Assembly (NCBI GenBank): GCA_910585755.1
Contig: CAJUFH010000069.1
Span: forward strand, 1 to 13,409
Source: an uncultured Muribaculaceae bacterium
GTDB lineage: Bacteria; Bacteroidota; Bacteroidia; Bacteroidales; Muribaculaceae
Reading direction: 5' to 3'
DNA length: 13,409 nucleotides
In this document: in pieces, positions 1 through 6,037 of the stretch
Numbering within the stretch: position 1 is the first letter of the stretch
Layout of the letters: every line of letters begins with the position of its first letter
Made by a program: the position numbers and the translations under genes
The notes under the pieces: model-generated
What the model was told of the DNA's origin: nothing
What the model saw: the letters and a program-made list of their open reading frames with translations, nothing else
Databases searched by the model: none

Positions 1-49
1 TGAACCGAATTTATTTAATTTTTAACCCGTCCATTTTTAGTGGACAGTA

Positions 50-1426
50 GTGATAAAGAAACAGTTGTTTCAAGGTTTCGATAGCTATTCTCTGTTCAAT
101 TACTCTGATGGATATGTCAATAATTGGTCTGATGCGACTCCTATAGCTTTGGATTATACATACAATGTAGTGGTTGCTGTATATATTAAACAGGATGGTA
201 AGGATATTATAACCTATGGCTCCGGCGGTATTTGTGGATATGAGGCACCACTCCTATTCTTTTACTATCCTAATGTCAATGCTTACAAGGCTGTGATAAT
301 TCGTACCAACGTATTCGATTTGCCACCCTTGGTAATTCCATTGGAACCTCACGGATTCCTAAATGGTGCTTTTTACTTCGGTGGATGGGAAGAACCTGCG
401 GGGGTATCTCAATCTCGCCCGCAAGAATCCCCTATCGCGGACCGCACAATTGATGTGTTCAACAAAGTTTATACATCAGAGGTTAATAATCCCTATGTTT
501 TCCCAGTGCTTGGCATCAACACAGTAGGCACCGGGCGCATCAAGGCTATATCAACGGCGGCAAAGGCACTTTCTGAAGGTCAGTTCGGTCAGTTTCCTCT
601 CTATGCGTTCACCGATGAAGGAGTGTGGGCATTGGAGGTGTCCTCCACAGGCTCTTACTCGGCTCGTCAACCGATAACCCGTGATATAATCCTCGACAAT
701 ACAGACCCTCTGCAAATGGATAGTGCCGTTTTGTTCGCAACTGACAGGGGCATTATGCTCATATCCGGCTCTCAGACGCAATGTATAACTGATGTAATCA
801 ACGCCAAAGAACCTTTCGATGTGTTGCAGCTCCCAGGTATGGATAAACTACATTCGATGCTCGGACATGACGCGGATACCTGTCTGCCGACCGCTCCATT
901 CTTGGAGTTTATTGCAGAGTGTGGCATGCTCTACGACTATGCGCACCAACGTGTGATTGTATATAATCCTCATTATACCTATGCTTATGTCTATTCCCTA
1001 AAGTCAAAAGAATGGGGCATGATGTATTCCACAATCGAAGCCGGCATAAATTCTTACCCGGAAGCATTGGCCGTTGACCATGATGGCGCATTACTGAATT
1101 TCTCCTCTATGGATGGAGAGCCGACAAAGGGTCTGTTCGTTTCCCGTCCCATCAAGCTCGACGCTCCCGACGTGCTGAAAACCATCGACACCGTGATCCA
1201 ACGGGGCCATTTCCAACAAGGACACGTCCAGTCCGTCCTCTACGGCTCCCGCGACCTCTTCAACTGGCACCTCGTATGGTCGAGCAAAGACCACTACCTC
1301 CGCGGTTTCCGCGGCACCCCCTACAAGTATTTCCGCATCGCATGCGTCACGACTCTTGCGGAAGGCGAGAGCGTTTTTGGCGCGTCGCTGCAATTCACGC
1401 CGCGCCAGGCCAACCAGCTCCGATAA
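50..1426 (+). CDS. Podovirus-type tail/stabilisation-like protein, C-terminal part (5' end missing or frameshifted)
   Basis: A 458-residue reading frame rich in Tyr, aromatic and short beta-strand segments, with no membrane segment. Its stretches around LGINTVGTGRIKAIS, FPLYAFTDEGVWALEV and the C-terminal block with YGSRDLFNWHLVWSSKDH resemble a beta-propeller-like structural protein I know from Bacteroidales phages, comparable in role to podoviral tail stabilisation proteins; this is recognition, not a search result. The annotated start is a GTG at 50 just after an in-frame TAG at 38-40 and is a poor start. Positions 3-47 are open in another frame (NRIYLIFNPSIFSGQ) and read naturally into VVIKKQLFQGF, so the real gene probably begins beyond the left edge and has lost one base near 45-50. 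The gene converges on the minus-strand operon across a terminator. Codon and base use change sharply near 1135, where the GC-rich conserved C-terminal block begins. Confidence 0.7.
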   Translation: MIKKQLFQGFDSYSLFNYSDGYVNNWSDATPIALDYTYNVVVAVYIKQDGKDIITYGSGGICGYEAPLLFFYYPNVNAYKAVIIRTNVFDLPPLVIPLEPHGFLNGAFYFGGWEEPAGVSQSRPQESPIADRTIDVFNKVYTSEVNNPYVFPVLGINTVGTGRIKAISTAAKALSEGQFGQFPLYAFTDEGVWALEVSSTGSYSARQPITRDIILDNTDPLQMDSAVLFATDRGIMLISGSQTQCITDVINAKEPFDVLQLPGMDKLHSMLGHDADTCLPTAPFLEFIAECGMLYDYAHQRVIVYNPHYTYAYVYSLKSKEWGMMYSTIEAGINSYPEALAVDHDGALLNFSSMDGEPTKGLFVSRPIKLDAPDVLKTIDTVIQRGHFQQGHVQSVLYGSRDLFNWHLVWSSKDHYLRGFRGTPYKYFRIACVTTLAEGESVFGASLQFTPRQANQLR

Positions 1427-1462
1427 AAGAAACATAAGGTGAGAATCGGTTGTTTATGACAA

Positions 1463-1493
1463 AGAGCCGGGGCGCGTAACGCGTCTCGGCTCT
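1463..1493. terminator. Bidirectional hairpin terminator between convergent operons
   Basis: A 14-bp stem (1463-1476 with 1480-1493, including two G-T pairs) with a TAA loop lies in the 113-nt gap between the plus-strand gene ending at 1426 and the minus-strand gene ending at 1540. On the plus strand it is followed by a pyrimidine run (CTCTTCCTT). The minus-strand tail (TTGTCATAAAC) is weaker. Its place between converging genes supports use from both sides. Confidence 0.75.
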
Positions 1494-1539
1494 CTTCCTT
1501 GTCGGAATGGTTCCGGAATAGCCCGGATTGGTAATGCTC

Positions 1540-2097
1540 TTAGAACGGGTGCGAGGGTCGCCGGAGCACCCCCGTGCGGGTACTCTTTATGCTGTTGATT
1601 TCTTCCTGCGCTTCCATCGCTTTGTCGAGCCAGTTCCGCGCGGCTTCGGGATGCGTGATGCTCAGCCAGTCGTATATCACCCTCGCCACCATAAACTCGT
1701 GGATAAGCCTGTTTAGCAGGTGAAGGGTGGTACGCGACATTGTAACAGGCACTTTCATTATGACTTTGTAATCATCCGGCACCCACATATGGTCGCAGAT
1801 TACCTCGTCCTCTACCGGCTCCTGCTTGGTATATGGATAAAGCATTTCGACAACTGCGGCGTGGACTACTCCGAGTATGCGGTTCACTCTGTCAACATTG
1901 CCTTCCTCGCCGATTTCGACGAGTGTGTGCTGGGCGTGCTGGTTCTCCTCTCCCCACACATGCCCCTCGATGAAGGCGTAGTTCTTGATGTCGTAGAGTA
2001 GCTGCTCGCGGTGGAACACCAAGGTAACTTTCTTTGTTTCCCTGCTGTTTACGGCATCGCTGTTATAGCAGTCCTCGTTGCAACCAATGTGATACAT
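1540..2097 (-). CDS. Phage protein of unknown function, paralogue 3 of 3 (operon-distal)
   Basis: A 185-residue soluble protein and the last gene of the minus-strand late operon. From about residue 22 it follows the same plan as its two upstream neighbours: a basic KKVTLVF strand, a D(I/V)xNYAF segment, an acidic patch with DR and LxxV, then a hydrophobic helix (HLLNRLIHEFMVARVIYDWLSI) matching LHEYIVDRTLSEWFVI in the next gene, a helical stretch, and a basic Pro-rich tail (RTGVLRRPSHPF). I do not recognise a function; a small virion or neck-region protein is possible. The ATG follows the stop of the preceding gene by 3 nt, so it is probably translationally coupled. The first 21 residues (two Cys, many Asn/Ser) have no counterpart in the paralogues, so the true start could be later, but no internal ATG supports that. 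Confidence 0.65.
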   Translation of the reverse strand: MYHIGCNEDCYNSDAVNSRETKKVTLVFHREQLLYDIKNYAFIEGHVWGEENQHAQHTLVEIGEEGNVDRVNRILGVVHAAVVEMLYPYTKQEPVEDEVICDHMWVPDDYKVIMKVPVTMSRTTLHLLNRLIHEFMVARVIYDWLSITHPEAARNWLDKAMEAQEEINSIKSTRTGVLRRPSHPF

Positions 2098-2100
2098 GAC

Positions 2101-2613
2101 TTAGTCGTTATAGGTGGGACGTGTCGGGCGCTCCCGCTTATAGAGTGCCTGTTTGGCTTGGTCGAGCGCGTCAGTGGCGAGGGTGGCGTAGTTCTGAGCG
2201 TCCTCCTTGTCAGTGATGACGAACCACTCCGACAGGGTGCGGTCAACGATATACTCGTGCAGCATACCTCCGAGGCTGTCGCATGCCGAGTTGTTGAAAT
2301 TTGACGGGAGAAGGAACGACAGCTGTAACTTTTCTCCATCCTCAACCGCCTTGTTAATGCGGTTGTTGGAAGTCGAGCCGTCCTCGTGCAGATACTCGCC
2401 GAGTTCCACCTTCAGATGCGAGAATGCGTTACTGATGGAGCGGAGAATCTGATAAGCGTGCTCGTCGTCCTCACTGGCCTGCATGTAGGCAGTGGAACGG
2501 TAGTCTTTCCCTTCCGCATTGCGGGCCTGGCCGGTCAGATGCGATTTGTTCATCACGTCAAACTTGATTTCTTTCGACTCAAGCGTTACGACAATGGTCT
2601 TTTTCTGTTCCAT
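2101..2613 (-). CDS. Phage protein of unknown function, paralogue 2 of 3
   Basis: A 170-residue soluble, acidic protein with no membrane segment or signal peptide. It opens with a strand (KKTIVVTLESKEIKFDV), then a segment N-K-S-H-L-T-G aligned with N-Y-A-F-I-E-G of the downstream paralogue, then an acidic EDDEHAYQILRSI helix, the shared core helix (LHEYIVDRTLSEWFVI) near residues 117-132, an Ala-rich helix (YATLATDALDQAKQAL), and the tail KRERPTRPTYND. The tail is almost the same as in the upstream neighbour (KKKPTRPTYDD). The gene sits 18 nt after that neighbour and 3 nt before the next, in one transcription unit. The function is not recognised; the repeated core and identical tail suggest that the paralogues share a binding partner. 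Confidence 0.7.
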   Translation of the reverse strand: MEQKKTIVVTLESKEIKFDVMNKSHLTGQARNAEGKDYRSTAYMQASEDDEHAYQILRSISNAFSHLKVELGEYLHEDGSTSNNRINKAVEDGEKLQLSFLLPSNFNNSACDSLGGMLHEYIVDRTLSEWFVITDKEDAQNYATLATDALDQAKQALYKRERPTRPTYND

Positions 2614-2631
2614 AGGAATAAGATTTATTGA

Positions 2632-3093
2632 TTAGTCATCGTATGTGGGGCGTGTCGGCTTCTTTTTATACACGGCCTTGCGGTGGATGTCATCCAGCAG
2701 GGTCGCCGCTTTGTCTGCGTATTCTCCAGCCTCCCCCTTGTTGGTATAGACATACCACTTGGCAACTATGCTTTGGACGAAATAGCTGAAAAGGCTGAGC
2801 CTCATACTTGGCAGGAGCGCGTCGTCAAAAGATTTCGACACGTCCAGCCTCAACTCATAGTATTTCCCGGGTGGTGTTGCCATACCCTCGAAAGTGACGA
2901 GGCCGATAAGTTCCTGACATATGTCTGCCCGGCTTTCCTCCCAGAATCGTTCAAGGTGGTTCTCGTCCTCGTCAACGGTCGATATGCGGTGGAGGGCGTT
3001 TTCGTCATTCTCCATCTTTCCGCCGGTATAGGCGGTAGTGACCGCCACCTCACGCATCACATCCTCCTTGTTGATTGATAGTGCTATCTCCAT
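2632..3093 (-). CDS. Phage protein of unknown function, paralogue 1 of 3 (operon-proximal)
   Basis: A 153-residue acidic soluble protein, first of three tandem related genes. It has an opening strand (MEIALSINKEDVMREV), a TAYTGG segment aligned with the SHLTGQ and YAFIEG segments of its paralogues, an acidic middle region (VDEDENHLERFW), a core amphipathic helix (LFSYFVQSIVAKWYVYT) near residues 100-116, an Ala/Asp-rich helix (AGEYADKAATLLDDIHRK) and the conserved tail KKKPTRPTYDD. Its ATG lies one base after the stop of the DUF6808-like gene, so translation is probably coupled. No enzymatic motif is visible. Its position beyond the lysis genes gives no firm role. Confidence 0.7.
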   Translation of the reverse strand: MEIALSINKEDVMREVAVTTAYTGGKMENDENALHRISTVDEDENHLERFWEESRADICQELIGLVTFEGMATPPGKYYELRLDVSKSFDDALLPSMRLSLFSYFVQSIVAKWYVYTNKGEAGEYADKAATLLDDIHRKAVYKKKPTRPTYDD

Positions 3094-3094
3094 G

Positions 3095-3673
3095 TCAAAA
3101 GCTGATTATAGAATAAGTAATCCCGATGCCGACGTAAGGGTGCAGACCCTTGGGCCCGTAGCCGTACCCTGCCGTCAAGCCTATGTGCCAACGCTTGGGA
3201 GGCTTCCATTCCCGCCGGGTGATGACGGTCGTAGGCGTAAACACTCTCAGGCTGTCGAGCCGCGGGGCCACCGGGCCGCTCACCCATGCCTCGTAAGCGC
3301 TGTCGGCATAGTGGCGCTGTATCAACGGCAGCTCCGCGACCGCACTGTCTGCGCTACATCGCGGCTTCCCCCCGGCTCCAGCCCCGTACATCGCGGAGGG
3401 AATGACAGTATCTCCGACTACGCTTTCGTCCGAGGTGGATTGCTCGAAACCCGCGTCGGCAATACGGCTTACGGGCAGCTTGTACGGCAGCGTGCCGAGA
3501 ACCGTTTCCGAGCGCTGTATGGGCGCCCGGTACATAGTGGTATCCACTGCCATTTCAATTGTCTCAGTCTCCGCGCGGGATGACTGCGTGGCCGGAGCCT
3601 TTCCTACGAGGTACCCGGCAGAAAAAACCGCCAGCCCCGCGATTGTCAAATACAAGTAATGTTTTGCCTTCAT
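3095..3673 (-). CDS. DUF6808-like membrane-anchored protein of the lysis region (possible spanin-like)
   Basis: A 192-residue protein with a short basic N-terminus (MKAKHY), one hydrophobic segment at about residues 6-24 (LYLTIAGLAVFSAGYLVG), a long polar region with Pro/Ser/Thr, a conserved stretch (LPLIQRHYADSAYEAWVSG) near residues 115-133, and a C-terminal beta-rich end (WHIGLTAGYGYG ... HPYVGIGITYSIISF) finishing in Phe. The layout matches the DUF6808 family that I associate with Bacteroidales phages and prophages; no function is established as far as I know. It follows the endolysin and holin in the same direction. An inner-membrane anchor plus an end that looks like an outer-membrane beta strand with a terminal aromatic residue would suit a spanin-like role in Gram-negative lysis, but this is inference. 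The next gene starts one base after its stop. Confidence 0.7.
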   Translation of the reverse strand: MKAKHYLYLTIAGLAVFSAGYLVGKAPATQSSRAETETIEMAVDTTMYRAPIQRSETVLGTLPYKLPVSRIADAGFEQSTSDESVVGDTVIPSAMYGAGAGGKPRCSADSAVAELPLIQRHYADSAYEAWVSGPVAPRLDSLRVFTPTTVITRREWKPPKRWHIGLTAGYGYGPKGLHPYVGIGITYSIISF

Positions 3674-3829
3674 ACTAATACAATTAATTATTCAACTCTC
3701 GCCCCCAGCCCCAAAGGCCCTACCAGCCCGAATGGGTTCTGGTCCCGGTGTGAGGGGCCTCGGCCCCGAAGTCCCCGCTTGGTGCGCGAGGCGTTAGCCG
3801 AGCGAAGAAGCAAACTTTATATGCTCACC
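3674..3829. other. GC-rich non-coding gap between holin and DUF6808-like gene
   Basis: Apart from a 12-codon ORF at its right end, this 156-nt gap holds no credible gene. The middle (about 3700-3790) is very rich in G and C, with short self-complementary pieces such as GGGGC at 3754-3758 pairing with GCCCC at 3763-3767. The part next to the DUF6808-like gene is AT-rich (AATTAATTATT). It is the largest break within the lysis region, so it could hold an attenuator or a separate start of transcription, but I see no clean TAnnTTTG element. Confidence 0.4.
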
Positions 3830-3832
3830 CAT
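3794..3832 (-). CDS. Tentative 12-residue ORF directly after holin (MGEHIKF start)
   Basis: The ATG follows the holin stop codon with no gap (TGAATG) and encodes MGEHIKFASSLG before a TAA. On its own this would be ignored. It is listed because its first 22 bases match the first 22 bases of the 52-residue ORF at 10973-11131 at 19 positions, and both starts sit exactly on the stop of the gene before. It may be a broken copy of that ORF start, a translation-restart signal, or chance. The low confidence applies to its being a functional gene. Confidence 0.2.
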   Translation of the reverse strand: MGEHIKFASSLG

Positions 3833-4315
3833 TCATTCCTCATGCTTTATTTCCGACAAGTCGATGTCGAAATGTCGGGCGGTCTTGTCAACGAGTATGC
3901 GCTGGAGCATCCTGGCCCACTTGGCGCCGTTGCAGGAGCTCTCGTTTTCCAGGATTGACCATAGCTGCCAGAAGCATATGGCCCCGGCGGCGACCTTCGT
4001 CAGGTCGACGGGCATCCCGTCGGTGATGTGCCGCTGGATCAGGAACGACATAACGATGAGCGTCCACGCCTTAAGTATCGTCAGGATGACTGCCCCGAAG
4101 TGGTGGCTCTTGAACTTCTTCCCGTCGGGGCTTACCTTTTCGGGGTGTGCCTTGCGGGCGCGGCGCGACAGGGACCACGCCGTATAGCAGTCGGCGAGAA
4201 TCATCATCGTGCAGATTAATATGTAGGGGAGCGTCGGCTCAAGAATAGCCACGGCTCCTCCGATAGCGGTGAAAAGCCATCGCAGTATTTCCGATATTAG
4301 CTGGTTCTGTTGCAT
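3833..4315 (-). CDS. Phage holin (Bacteroidales phage_holin_4-like)
   Basis: A 160-residue inner-membrane protein expected to form the lesion that releases or activates the endolysin. It has three or four hydrophobic segments: roughly residues 11-25 and 28-45 (PYILICTMMILADCYTAW), 73-92 (FGAVILTILKAWTLIVMSFL) and 105-122 (LTKVAAGAICFWQLWSIL). The LADCYTAW motif, the basic loop after it, and the C-terminal ILENESSCNGAKWARMLQRILVDK-type block with a final acidic FDIDLSEIK are features I recognise from Bacteroidales phage holins. The open frame extends farther upstream, but that part is Arg-rich shadow of the endolysin gene, so the start is placed at the ATG at 4315. The gene overlaps the end of the endolysin gene by 19 nt, giving a translationally coupled lysis pair. 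Confidence 0.85.
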   Translation of the reverse strand: MQQNQLISEILRWLFTAIGGAVAILEPTLPYILICTMMILADCYTAWSLSRRARKAHPEKVSPDGKKFKSHHFGAVILTILKAWTLIVMSFLIQRHITDGMPVDLTKVAAGAICFWQLWSILENESSCNGAKWARMLQRILVDKTARHFDIDLSEIKHEE

Positions 4316-4794
4316 GGCGGTTTCTCTTTGGTGTTGTATGAAATGCCGTAGTCTCCTCCGGCGTAGATGGCGGCCTCGCGCTCGCGGCGCTTGACGAGAC
4401 CGGGAAGAACGTTGCCTCCGGCGCGGGTCCACTTGCGGAACTCGGCGGGGATGGAGGGGTCGTCGGCGTTCTTGCATGCCTTCTTCCAGAGTGTCGAACG
4501 GCGCAGGGCCGAGGTGCCGACGTTGTAGGCGAAGCTCAGGACGGCGTCGTATTGAGCCTGTCCGAGCGATGCCCCGTCGATCGTCATCCAGCGGTTCAGC
4601 TCCGCCTCGAAGCGCGCCAGGTCCGCCTCGAAAAGCTCCGCGGCCCGTTCCCTAGAAATTCTCAGTCCGGGGATGACGTCCGGGCCTGTATGGCCGTAGC
4701 CGATTGTCAGCACTCCGGCGGGGCAGCGGTACGCCGTCAGGCGCAGCCCCTCCCAGCCCTTTATCAGTTCCTTTATCTCGTTACTCGCTTTCAT
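4297..4794 (-). CDS. Phage endolysin, GH24 (T4-type) lysozyme
   Basis: A 165-residue muramidase predicted to hydrolyse the MurNAc-GlcNAc bond of peptidoglycan. The signature IKGWEGLRLTAY followed by CPAGVLTIGYGHT places the GH24 catalytic residues at Glu15, Cys24 (position of Asp20 in T4 lysozyme) and Thr30, an E-C-T variant of the usual E-D-T triad. Farther on, LGQAQYDAVLSFAYNVG and GLVKRREREAAIYAGG are the standard GH24 substrate-cleft and C-terminal motifs. The length is normal for the family. There is no signal peptide or N-terminal anchor, so export must depend on the holin whose gene starts inside the last 19 nt of this one. A 79-nt gap with a strong hairpin separates it from the fibre gene upstream. 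Confidence 0.93.
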   Translation of the reverse strand: MKASNEIKELIKGWEGLRLTAYRCPAGVLTIGYGHTGPDVIPGLRISRERAAELFEADLARFEAELNRWMTIDGASLGQAQYDAVLSFAYNVGTSALRRSTLWKKACKNADDPSIPAEFRKWTRAGGNVLPGLVKRREREAAIYAGGDYGISYNTKEKPPCNRTS

Positions 4795-4816
4795 ATCGTT
4801 ACCGTTTGGTTTTTAT

Positions 4817-4851
4817 GCCGCCCCGGCTCCTTTGAAGGAGGCCGGGGCGGC
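4817..4851. repeat. GC-rich hairpin between fibre and endolysin genes
   Basis: GCCGCCCCGG (4817-4826) pairs perfectly with CCGGGGCGGC (4842-4851). After one bulged G, CTCCT pairs with AGGAG around a TTGA loop. On the minus strand the bases after it are A-rich (ATAAAAACC) and not T-rich, so it does not look like a classical intrinsic terminator. It ends about 22 nt before the endolysin ATG, where it could reduce read-through or affect mRNA processing so that the lysis genes are expressed less than the virion genes. Confidence 0.6.
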
Positions 4852-4873
4852 GGTGTTACAAGCGCCGGGCAGC

Positions 4874-5968
4874 TTATCCCTCCGGGGCTTCCTCTTCCTC
4901 GGAAACCGCGGCGGCGCTGGCCGCGGAGATGCCGGGCACGGTGAAGGACGGCCAGTACATCCAGGTGGGTTCCTGTACGAGTTCGGCTCCGTCCTGGACC
5001 CAATTGTAGAAAGCGCCCTCGTAAAAATAGAGCACGTCGTCGCGGCAGGAGCCTTCCTCGGTGTCCATCCAGCGGTCGCAGACGGCCCATTCCATCTGGC
5101 GCAGGGCGTTGCTTTGGCAGCGGTAGACAGCCATATCGCCGGTAGACAGCACGAGGCGGCCGGAAAGCGCGGTGGTCGGGGTCTGTGCCTGGCTGATTGA
5201 CGAGACCACGTCGTGCAGCACGCAGACGGTCGCGCCCTGACGGTCGCGGGCCTCGGCGAGTTTCAGCACCGCCTCGGTCAGTGCGGCAACGCGCTCCTCC
5301 AGGCTCTCGGTCAGGTCGGCGGGAGCCGGGGTGTAGCCGGTGGCCGCGGTGCCGCGCTCGAGCTTCATGTCACGGATATACAACTCGAGCCAGCCGGGAT
5401 TCTGCCCGGCGACAAAGGCGATTTTCAGCATGTCGGAAGCCTTCGTCACGCTTCCGGCCGCAAGTCCCTTGAGCCGGACAGTGTACCGCGCGTATCCTCC
5501 GCCTGTCTCGACGTAGAACCATCCCGAATCTGCCAGCGTGCGGGTCGAGGCGGCGTCGCCGACCGCCACGTTGAGCACCAGCGGCCCGCTGCCCCGCTCG
5601 CGTGTGGCATAAGCCTCGAAGCTGAGGACATAATCCTCGTCCTTGGCGAACAGGCCCGCGGGAAGCGGGCGGAAAATTGTCTGGTAAGCGCCCGCGGGAA
5701 CGTCGACCTCCGCCCGGTTTTCAGCCCTCAGCTCCCTGCTGTCAGAAGTGCCGGAAAGTCGCACCTCGTAGCCGGAAGCGTAGGTGGCCGACCACCCCTC
5801 CTTGCCGCGGTTGGTGCCCGTAAGGAGGTTCACCCGGTCGGCCGCGGCGACCGCCCCGATGTCTGCGGCGAGAGACGAGCGGAGCGCGGCCACGGCGGAG
5901 TCTATGTACGCCTTCGCCCGGTTCCAGAACAGCGAAAGCCCGGCGTAGTCTAAGAATTTCATTGCCAT
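4874..5968 (-). CDS. Phage tail appendage protein with carbohydrate-binding-like beta-sandwich
   Basis: A 364-residue soluble protein. Residues 1-23 (MAMKFLDYAGLSLFWNRAKAYID) share the DYAGL start with the next gene upstream and probably dock it to the particle. Residues about 45-215 look like a CBM-type beta-sandwich: NLLTGTN at the start, AYQTIFRPLPAG, YVLSFEAYA in the middle, and the closing LELYIRDMKLERGTAATGYTPAPAD that is typical of such modules in phage tail proteins. A short heptad-like helix (LTESLEERVAALTEAVLKLAEARD) follows and may trimerise the protein. The C-terminus holds a Trp/Cys/Tyr-rich domain (MEWAVCDRWMDTEEGSC; FYEGAFYNWVQDG) and an acidic tail. A cell-surface-binding role is inferred. 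ATGs at residues 1 and 3 are both possible; the first matches the Met-Ala start of its paralogue. Confidence 0.7.
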   Translation of the reverse strand: MAMKFLDYAGLSLFWNRAKAYIDSAVAALRSSLAADIGAVAAADRVNLLTGTNRGKEGWSATYASGYEVRLSGTSDSRELRAENRAEVDVPAGAYQTIFRPLPAGLFAKDEDYVLSFEAYATRERGSGPLVLNVAVGDAASTRTLADSGWFYVETGGGYARYTVRLKGLAAGSVTKASDMLKIAFVAGQNPGWLELYIRDMKLERGTAATGYTPAPADLTESLEERVAALTEAVLKLAEARDRQGATVCVLHDVVSSISQAQTPTTALSGRLVLSTGDMAVYRCQSNALRQMEWAVCDRWMDTEEGSCRDDVLYFYEGAFYNWVQDGAELVQEPTWMYWPSFTVPGISAASAAAVSEEEEAPEG

Positions 5969-5996
5969 TTTCGGTTAGTATGTCGGTTGGAAATAA

Positions 5997-6025
5997 CGGA
6001 GGCCGGGCGCTTCTCCCGGCCTCCG
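5997..6025 (-). terminator. Perfect 11-bp hairpin after fibre gene
   Basis: CGGAGGCCGGG (5997-6007) pairs perfectly with CCCGGCCTCCG (6015-6025) around a 7-nt loop. It lies 12 nt beyond the stop of the minus-strand gene 6038-6658 and before the next gene. On the minus strand the stem is followed by TTATTTCC, a modest T-rich tail. It may be a partial terminator or attenuator inside the operon. Its GGAGGCCGGG core recurs in the hairpin at 4817-4851 on the other side of the neighbouring fibre gene. Confidence 0.6.
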
Positions 6026-6037
6026 GGAGAAGCGGGG

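Noticed and set aside
36..50. Programmed -1 frameshift in the left-edge gene
   Set aside because: There is no slippery heptamer in the right frame between 41 and 50; a base loss, real or from assembly, is simpler.
4316..4477. A 54-residue upstream extension of the holin frame
   Set aside because: The extension is Arg-rich and lies over endolysin codons; the ATG at 4315 gives a holin of normal length starting near the first membrane segment.
4817..4851. Classical intrinsic terminator before the endolysin gene
   Set aside because: The stem is strong, but neither strand has a T-run directly after it, and the lysis genes must be expressed from this operon; kept only as a hairpin.
5213..5953. 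A 246-residue open frame on the plus strand inside the fibre gene
   Set aside because: Antisense shadow; Gly/Arg-rich composition and no regulatory signal.
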